From Chloroflexota bacterium (GTDB lineage Bacteria; Chloroflexota; Anaerolineae; B4-G1; SLSP01): DNA of 5,840 bases. This document shows, one piece after another, positions 1-3,649 of this stretch; the stretch's first letter is position 1, and every line of letters starts with the position of its first letter. The notes under the pieces were generated by a model that ran no database searches, was not told where the DNA came from, and saw nothing but the letters and a program-made list of their open reading frames with translations. The position numbers and the translations under genes are program-made. The stretch lies in assembly GCA_012798275.1 (NCBI GenBank), contig JAAZNO010000447.1, positions 1 to 5,840 of the forward strand, read 5' to 3'.

Positions 1-315
1 CATGAAGCCCAGCGCCACATGGGTAAACCAATCGTGGGGATCGAGGCTGCGGGAAAAAAAGATGATCGCGACAATCACCACCGCAGAAAGGGCCTTGAAG
101 ACGTCCCCCAACTGCGGGAACATCCCAAAAGCGACCCCGGTGTTGGGCAAGCGAGTGAAAGACGCAAGGGGAGCCAGCCAGGGAAAAACATCCGTCGGCA
201 CATACTCCGTGAGATGCGCCAGCACCCATGCCTTGGACAGACGATCCGCAAGGATGATAACGGCCGCCAGTCCCCACAACAACAGGCGACTCGGATGCAG
301 TCGCCAATGCCTCAT
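1..315 (-). CDS. lspA: Lipoprotein signal peptidase (signal peptidase II), partial, C-terminus beyond window
   Basis: The enzyme is an inner-membrane aspartyl protease that removes signal peptides from diacylated prolipoproteins. The window holds the first 105 codons; the family is usually about 150-170 residues. Visible family marks are a first membrane helix (about residues 11-23), the D24-R-L-S-K28 block matching the family D..SK motif, the N58-T-G-V-A-F-G64 block matching NxGxAF, and a second helix (about 72-87). The sequence stops at ALGFM, just before the expected GG..GN..DR block, so the catalytic Asp pair cannot be checked. The ATG overlaps the TGA of the upstream zinc-finger gene (ATGA), which fixes the start and implies translational coupling. 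No promoter of its own is visible, so it is probably co-transcribed from the site near 713-740. Confidence 0.9.
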   Translation of the reverse strand, partial: MRHWRLHPSRLLLWGLAAVIILADRLSKAWVLAHLTEYVPTDVFPWLAPLASFTRLPNTGVAFGMFPQLGDVFKALSAVVIVAIIFFSRSLDPHDWFTHVALGFM

Positions 316-659
316 CGTTTGCCTTCGAGGCGAGTCTGGCAGGTGACGCAATAGCGGGCGGAGGGCAAAGCTTCCAGGCGGGGGATGTCAATCAGCGCGC
401 CGCAGGATTCGCAGATGCCATAAGTAGCGTCCTCGAATTTCTGGAGCGCGTGCTGCACATCTTCGTAGGAACGGCGGAGCTGTTGCAACACGGAGACATT
501 GCGCGCCTGCTCGAAGACCTCGCTCGCCGCATCGGCGATGTGATTGCTATAACCTACCCCATCTTCACGAACTTCGCTATGGATGCTTTCCAACTGACTC
601 CGCAGCTCACCTTCTTGCTTAAGAAGCAGCTGCTGCAATTCAGCGTATGTCAACGACAT
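312..659 (-). CDS. TraR/DksA-family C4 zinc-finger protein
   Basis: A 115-residue cytoplasmic protein. Residues 5-35 and 50-78 look like two helices forming a coiled coil. The C-terminus has a C4 zinc finger, C83-ESC86 and C104-VTC107, in the spacing of DksA/TraR proteins. DksA binds the RNA polymerase secondary channel through an acidic DxxDxA tip. Here the matching stretch is H40-I-A-D43-A-A45, so the first Asp is His. The N-H-x-A-D form resembles the YteA/YocK branch rather than true DksA, so stringent-response activity should not be assumed. The reading frame is open upstream to 791, but the start at 659 is preferred. It has a GAGGAG sequence ten bases upstream (670-675), a promoter candidate lies just before it, and the longer N-terminus lacks family-like sequence. 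The gene overlaps lspA by four bases. Confidence 0.88.
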   Translation of the reverse strand: MSLTYAELQQLLLKQEGELRSQLESIHSEVREDGVGYSNHIADAASEVFEQARNVSVLQQLRRSYEDVQHALQKFEDATYGICESCGALIDIPRLEALPSARYCVTCQTRLEGKR

Positions 660-712
660 GGTCAATGCACTCCTCAATCCAGGTAGTAATCTGAACTCGC
701 TGGGCCAGTTAG

Positions 713-740
713 ATTTTACCGTGCTTCTCCAAAAAGACAA
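713..740 (-). promoter_or_regulatory. Candidate sigma70-type promoter for the zinc-finger/lspA unit
   Basis: Read on the minus strand, TTGTCT (735-740) and TAAAAT (713-718) are separated by 16 bases. They match four of six and five of six consensus positions. Transcription would start near 706, giving a leader of about 47 bases. That agrees with the start codon at 659 and would exclude the longer reading frame. Seen in sequence only. Confidence 0.45.
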
Positions 741-822
741 GGACGCGCCCCTCCGCAAAACACCGCCGGCCGCAGGGTCCCAGCCCGACACGCCTTGTAA
801 TCACTCTGTAACCGCATCGGAA

Positions 823-850
823 TTCACAAATCCCCCAATGGCCTTAGAAT
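823..850 (+). promoter_or_regulatory. Candidate sigma70-type promoter for the LysM gene
   Basis: TTCACA (823-828) and TAGAAT (845-850) are separated by 16 bases, and each matches five of six consensus positions. Transcription would start near 857, leaving an untranslated leader of about 80 bases before the LysM ATG at 937. The A/T-rich stretch 844-857 also stands out from the GC-rich surroundings. Confidence 0.5.
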
Positions 851-936
851 AAAAATAGGGTCATGAATCCCCGCCCGCCACAAATGACTCTGTTGTCAGG
901 TGTATCGTGCCATAGCAAGCAAAAAGGAGGTCAAGG

Positions 937-1386
937 ATGCGCAAGAAATTGCTGCTGGTGCTCGCATTGGTGATAGTGCTGAGCACGCTTCCGGCGGCAG
1001 CGCTGGCTGCCGGGTGGAGTATCCAGGGGTATCACGTCGTCCGCCCCGGCGAGAGCCTGTACGCCATCGGTCGCGCCTATGCCACACGCCCCGAAGTCAT
1101 CGCCGCGGCCAACGGCATCGCCAACCCCAATCGCCTGTGGGTCGGACAACGTCTGGCGATCCCCGTCGCGCCGTGGAGTCCCATCCCGCCGGGGCCGGTG
1201 GCGGTGCGACAGTTTAGCGACAGCGAACCGACGCCCGCCTGCCGCTATTACCACACCGTGCGTTACGGCGAGACCCTCACCCGCATCGGTTACATGTACG
1301 GCGTCAGCATGTGGACAATTGCGGCCGCCAACCACATTTACAATCTCAACCTGATCTACGCCGGACAGGTGCTCTGCATCCCCTGA
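937..1386 (+). CDS. Secreted protein with two LysM domains
   Basis: A 149-residue exported protein made of a signal peptide and two LysM repeats. The signal peptide has MRKK, a hydrophobic core to about residue 19, and an ALA|A cleavage site after residue 24. LysM 1 spans about 32-76 (YHVVRPGESL ... GQRLAIP). A Pro-rich linker covers 77-101, and LysM 2 spans about 105-149 (YHTVRYGETL ... GQVLCIP), ending exactly at the C-terminus. LysM domains bind N-acetylglucosamine-containing glycans such as peptidoglycan, so the protein probably sits in the cell wall or outer layer. There is no catalytic domain. C102 and C147 bracket LysM 2 and could form a disulfide outside the cell. An AGGAGG sequence six bases before the ATG (925-930) fixes the start. 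The gene is monocistronic: it has its own promoter candidate and is followed by a terminator. Confidence 0.9.
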   Translation: MRKKLLLVLALVIVLSTLPAAALAAGWSIQGYHVVRPGESLYAIGRAYATRPEVIAAANGIANPNRLWVGQRLAIPVAPWSPIPPGPVAVRQFSDSEPTPACRYYHTVRYGETLTRIGYMYGVSMWTIAAANHIYNLNLIYAGQVLCIP

Positions 1387-1415
1387 AAGCCGATCGCGAC
1401 AGCGCCCCATTCACC

Positions 1416-1449
1416 AACAGAGGGCGGAAAAGTGCCGCCCTCTGTTTTT
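1416..1449 (+). terminator. Intrinsic terminator of the LysM gene
   Basis: A perfect 12-base-pair stem (1416-1427 with 1435-1446, AACAGAGGGCGG pairing with CCGCCCTCTGTT) closes a seven-base loop. It runs into a T tract at 1445-1449. It lies 30 bases after the LysM stop and just before the 3' end of the convergent glycosyltransferase gene. On the minus strand the stem is followed by only two T residues, so it should work mainly for the plus strand. Confidence 0.88.
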
Positions 1450-1456
1450 GTGCACC

Positions 1457-2950
1457 TCATGGCAGTTCGTAACACGCCAGCGAGACCATCAGGAACTGCT
1501 GCTCATAGAGGAGGCGCCCGTGAATGTCCAGCCAGGCCTTCACCAGCTCGCGCTCGTCCCAGAGCGTGGCTTCAGAATACACCAGCCACACCCGCTGATA
1601 CCCCTGCGTGAGCGCGCGCAGCTGAGCATCCACCGCCTCGAAGGTCACCGTGTAACGTCCCTCCGCATCGCGGAAATTGGTGTAAGGCGCGTCAGCCCAG
1701 GGTTCCAGAGGCGTTGGCGAATAATAGTCCAGCATGATGCGATTGTAAGGGATCTGAAACAGCAGCAAATCCTCCGGCAAACGCCGCAGCCGGAGGGACG
1801 CCGCGGCCTCCCGAAACTGTGGCTTGTAGGGATGCAGCAGCTGCGCGCTGAGGTTCGCTCCGGCGATCAGAATCAGCGCCACCAACGCCCCCTGACGCAC
1901 CCAGCGTCCTCGCAGTCCCGCCAATCCAGCGCCCAAAAGCAAGTAGAAAGCCGGCGCGGCCCAGATCAGGTAACGATCCGTGAAGAGAGGGCCGCGCAAC
2001 GAGACCCACCAGATCAGCCCTAGCGGCGCGAAAATCCACGCTCCCAATGCGGCAGCGGTCCGCCAGCGGCGACGCCGGATCAGAGTCCAGGCGCCCCACA
2101 CGCCCAAGAGGGCGCTGCCCCAGGACGCGACGGCGCCTCCCATAGCCGGCACGCCGGCGCTCCACCCTACCAGCAGGCTTCCCGCCATCTGCCCGAAGGT
2201 GAGCGCCGGGAAACCGGTCACTCCGCGATCGGCCAACACCATGGGGAACTGCCAGGCAAGCAGCGGGAGATAAGGGAGCGTGAGCGCCGCCAGCGCCGCC
2301 AGCGCCCCCACCCAGGCGCGCGGATGTCGCCTCGGGTGCAGACAGAACCAGAGGACGGCGACGGGGATGCTCAACGTAGCAAGGATGTGACTGTAGACCG
2401 CCAGGGAGAGCCCTGCCACGGTCAGCGCCCACCAGCCCCACCGGGGCGTGACGCAGGCGCGATCCAGCGCATAGAACGCCAACAGGATCAGAAACGGCAC
2501 CCAGCTGTACATCTTGACTTCCGCCGAGTACCAGATGAGATAAGGTGAAAAGGCCGCCAACACCGCCGCCCATCGCGCCGTCCGCGCGTCGAGGTGACGC
2601 CGCCCCAAGGCGTACATCAAGGGGATCGCGAGCACGCCCCACAGCAACGAGAAAAAACGCAGGGCAAACGCCGTTCTGCCCGTGAGAGCCACCCAACCGC
2701 GCAGCAGCAAAAAATAGAGGGGGCCATTCCAACCGGGGCGGAGGAAATTGCCCCACACCTCGGACCAGGGCGCAGTAGCAAAATTGAGGGCGTCCACCTC
2801 ATCCCGCCAGAGGCTTTGCGCGTCGAGGAAGACCACCCGCAACACAAACGTCACTCCCACCAACGCCAGCAACCGCCACGACCGCCGCAAGGATAAGGAT
2901 ATTCGATAGTCGCTATCAGGACAATCTGACACTACATTTGCCGTCATCAT
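1457..2950 (-). CDS. Polytopic membrane glycosyltransferase, GT-C fold (family 39/ArnT/PMT-like)
   Basis: A 497-residue integral membrane protein of the GT-C class, which transfers sugars from polyprenyl-phosphate donors at the outer face of the membrane. After a first helix (about 27-42) comes S46-LWRDE51-VDAL, the first-loop acidic motif that holds the catalytic Asp of these enzymes (D50 here). Further marks are S142-AEVKMY148, matching the usual S.E.R.Y block, and D325-RYLIWAAP in a later loop. About ten to twelve hydrophobic segments run to residue 371, followed by a soluble tail of about 125 residues. Acceptor and donor sugar cannot be told from sequence. Two ATG codons stand at 2950 and 2947, and no other Met lies near the N-terminus. 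Neither has a clear ribosome-binding sequence, and the promoter candidate predicts a start of transcription almost at the ATG. The gene stands alone, converging on the LysM gene and diverging from the ferredoxin operon. Confidence 0.85.
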   Translation of the reverse strand: MMTANVVSDCPDSDYRISLSLRRSWRLLALVGVTFVLRVVFLDAQSLWRDEVDALNFATAPWSEVWGNFLRPGWNGPLYFLLLRGWVALTGRTAFALRFFSLLWGVLAIPLMYALGRRHLDARTARWAAVLAAFSPYLIWYSAEVKMYSWVPFLILLAFYALDRACVTPRWGWWALTVAGLSLAVYSHILATLSIPVAVLWFCLHPRRHPRAWVGALAALAALTLPYLPLLAWQFPMVLADRGVTGFPALTFGQMAGSLLVGWSAGVPAMGGAVASWGSALLGVWGAWTLIRRRRWRTAAALGAWIFAPLGLIWWVSLRGPLFTDRYLIWAAPAFYLLLGAGLAGLRGRWVRQGALVALILIAGANLSAQLLHPYKPQFREAAASLRLRRLPEDLLLFQIPYNRIMLDYYSPTPLEPWADAPYTNFRDAEGRYTVTFEAVDAQLRALTQGYQRVWLVYSEATLWDERELVKAWLDIHGRLLYEQQFLMVSLACYELP

Positions 2951-2965
2951 CCGCTACACTATAAT
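2938..2965 (+). promoter_or_regulatory. Candidate sigma70-type promoter of the ferredoxin-AOR operon
   Basis: TTGCCG (2938-2943) and a perfect TATAAT (2960-2965) are separated by 16 bases. Transcription would begin near 2972, inside the palindrome at 2964-2980. That leaves about 117 bases of leader before the ferredoxin ATG. The -35 element lies within the first codons of the divergent glycosyltransferase gene. Confidence 0.5.
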
Positions 2966-2985
2966 ACGGAATATCCGTATCACAA
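2958..2985 (-). promoter_or_regulatory. Candidate sigma70-type promoter of the glycosyltransferase gene
   Basis: On the minus strand, TTGTGA (2980-2985) and TATAGT (2958-2963) are separated by 16 bases, matching four and five of six consensus positions. Transcription would begin near 2951, one base before the ATG at 2950, so the message may be leaderless. The -10 hexamer overlaps the -10 of the opposite promoter, so the two polymerases could not bind together. Confidence 0.45.
2964..2980. promoter_or_regulatory. Palindromic operator candidate between divergent promoters
   Basis: The sequence ATACGGA-ATA-TCCGTAT is a perfect inverted repeat with seven-base arms and a three-base centre. It occupies the -35/-10 spacer of the minus-strand promoter and covers the end of the -10 and the start point of the plus-strand promoter. 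A dimeric regulator bound here could control both directions. The regulator is not encoded in the window and its family is unknown. Confidence 0.5.
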
Positions 2986-3006
2986 CCTCTGAACATGGGA
3001 ACGGGC

Positions 3007-3054
3007 GAACGTAAGAACGTAAGTAATTCGCTGATTCGCCATTCGCAGATTCGC
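3007..3054 (+). repeat. Short tandem repeats in the operon leader
   Basis: GAACGTAA occurs twice in perfect tandem (3007-3014, 3015-3022). It is followed by four copies of ATTCGC starting at 3026, 3034, 3041 and 3049, a period of seven to eight bases. The block sits in the leader between the operon promoter and the ferredoxin ribosome-binding site. A second direct repeat, CTATTTT (3054-3060 and 3067-3073), follows it. Function unknown; it has the look of intergenic short tandem repeats. Confidence 0.65.
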
Positions 3055-3088
3055 TATTTTCGAAGACTATTTTATGCGAGGAGGCAAG

Positions 3089-3508
3089 ATGAAAGTATTG
3101 GCTTTCGATCCCCAAAAATGCCAGGGAGCGCACGTCTGCGAGGCAACATGCGCTCAGACATGGTTCAAAACGTCGGACATAGCGCGCTCCAGCATCCACA
3201 TCCGGGCCCAGGAAGACGGCTTTGCCGCCGCATTCTGCATCCAATGCGGCAAGTGCATCGAAGTCTGCCCCACGGAAGCGCTGTACTACAACAAACAGGG
3301 CATTGTGATGCTGAAGAAGGCTCTCTGTGTGGGCTGTATGTCGTGCGTGGGATTCTGTCCCTACGGCGTGATGGATTACGCCCCTCAAGAGGCGCTGGCC
3401 TTCAAATGCGTCGCCTGTGGACAATGCGTCAAGCCCTGTCCGGGTCAGGCGCTGAAGATCGTCGAGGTCGAAGAGGCCTCGACGGCCGTGTGGACCTGGC
3501 AATTTTAG
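3089..3508 (+). CDS. Polyferredoxin electron-transfer subunit (AorB/WOR5-S/HycB-like) with one incomplete cluster motif
   Basis: A 139-residue iron-sulfur protein with 15 Cys, predicted to be cytoplasmic. Three complete CxxCxxCxxxCP motifs are present: C50/53/56/60, C80/83/86/90 and C107/110/113/117. The first motif reads C11-QGA-HV-C17-EAT-C21, with Ala at position 14 where the second Cys is expected. Relatives such as AorB and the WOR5 small subunit carry four [4Fe-4S] clusters and pass electrons from the tungstopterin subunit to an external acceptor. The same role is inferred here because the AOR large subunit follows in the operon. The cluster served by motif 1 may be [3Fe-4S], have a non-Cys ligand (H15 is adjacent), or be absent. 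An upstream in-frame ATG at 3074 exists, but the AGGAGG at 3079-3084 lies four bases before the ATG at 3089 and favours that start. Confidence 0.88.
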   Translation: MKVLAFDPQKCQGAHVCEATCAQTWFKTSDIARSSIHIRAQEDGFAAAFCIQCGKCIEVCPTEALYYNKQGIVMLKKALCVGCMSCVGFCPYGVMDYAPQEALAFKCVACGQCVKPCPGQALKIVEVEEASTAVWTWQF

Positions 3509-3526
3509 GCCTCTTGAGGAGTTGAC

Positions 3527-3565
3527 ATGTTCCTGCAGCACACCACCGCCAATGAAAAAATGTGA
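3527..3565 (+). other. 12-codon open frame with strong ribosome-binding site (leader peptide or remnant)
   Basis: GAGGAG (3516-3521) stands five bases before an ATG at 3527. The frame encodes MFLQHTTANEKM and ends at a TGA that is part of the first heptad repeat. It is in the same frame as the AOR gene, separated from it by TGA codons at 3563 and 3584. It may be a leader peptide, the displaced original start region of the AOR gene, or chance. I recognise no family in it. Confidence 0.3.
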
Positions 3566-3590
3566 GTTATGAGCTGGGAGTCGTGAGCGG
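3563..3590 (+). repeat. Four tandem TGAGNNN heptads
   Basis: TGAG occurs at 3563, 3570 and 3584, with GGAG at 3577, in an exact seven-base period. Only the first four bases of each unit are kept. The last two units form the left arm of the hairpin at 3578-3619. This resembles the short tandemly repeated heptanucleotides known from intergenic DNA of some bacteria. Confidence 0.65.
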
Positions 3591-3619
3591 AGGTGGCGAC
3601 GGCCTTCTCCTCACGGCTC
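3578..3619 (+). promoter_or_regulatory. Intercistronic hairpin between ferredoxin and AOR genes
   Basis: In RNA, GAGTCGTGAG (3578-3587) pairs with CTCACGGCTC (3610-3619) over ten base pairs, with one G-U pair. After a two-base bulge, four more pairs (3590-3593 with 3606-3609) close a loop of about 12 bases. A T-rich run (3625-3636) follows, but it begins too far from the stem for a standard terminator. It may stabilise the 3' end of the ferredoxin message, cause partial termination, or do neither. Confidence 0.45.
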
Positions 3620-3649
3620 ACTGATTTCTATTTTTTGAGGAGACCCCCT

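Larger units (their letters stand above)
660..936. other. Divergent intergenic region
   Basis: This 277-base gap separates the minus-strand zinc-finger gene from the plus-strand LysM gene. It contains the two promoter candidates listed separately and the two ribosome-binding sites. I see no convincing small gene, RNA gene or strong inverted repeat in the rest. The short open frames here lack ribosome-binding sites and family resemblance. Confidence 0.6.
3514..3642 (+). repeat. Possible small repeat insertion flanked by TTGAGGAG direct repeats
   Basis: The eight-base sequence TTGAGGAG occurs at 3514-3521 and again at 3635-3642. The second copy is the ribosome-binding site of the AOR gene. Between them lie a 12-codon open frame, four TGAGNNN heptads and a hairpin. 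Removing one copy plus the 113 bases between them would leave a spacer of about 20 bases between ferredoxin and AOR, typical of a tight operon. That fits insertion with target duplication. It could equally be two independent ribosome-binding sites. Confidence 0.35.

Noticed and set aside
1..354. Plus-strand open frames of about 110 codons at the left edge
   Set aside because: They are antisense to lspA, which shows the D..SK and NTG.AFG motifs in the minus-strand frame.
660..791. Upstream extension of the zinc-finger gene to 791
   Set aside because: The extra 44 residues do not resemble the family, and both the GAGGAG site and the promoter candidate point to the start at 659.
931..1410. 159-codon minus-strand frame opposite the LysM gene
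   Set aside because: The plus-strand frame has a signal peptide, two LysM repeats, a ribosome-binding site and a terminator; the antisense frame has none of these.
1692..2756. 354-codon minus-strand frame inside the glycosyltransferase gene
   Set aside because: It is a shifted frame of the same strand with low-complexity Gly/Ala/Arg-rich sequence. The overlapping frame has the real membrane segments and motifs.
2905..2917. Inverted repeat GATAG-TCG-CTATC
   Set aside because: It has only five-base arms and lies within the first codons of the glycosyltransferase gene, where chance occurrence is likely.
3625..3636. T-rich run after the intercistronic hairpin as an intrinsic terminator
   Set aside because: The run of six T begins about 11 bases from the stem base, the stem has a bulge, and a full stop here would silence the AOR gene. 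Kept only as a possible weak attenuator.
3593..3649. In-frame GTG start adding 19 residues to the AOR protein
   Set aside because: No ribosome-binding sequence is properly placed before it and the stretch lies inside the hairpin. The ATG at 3650 has GAGGAG at an ideal distance.
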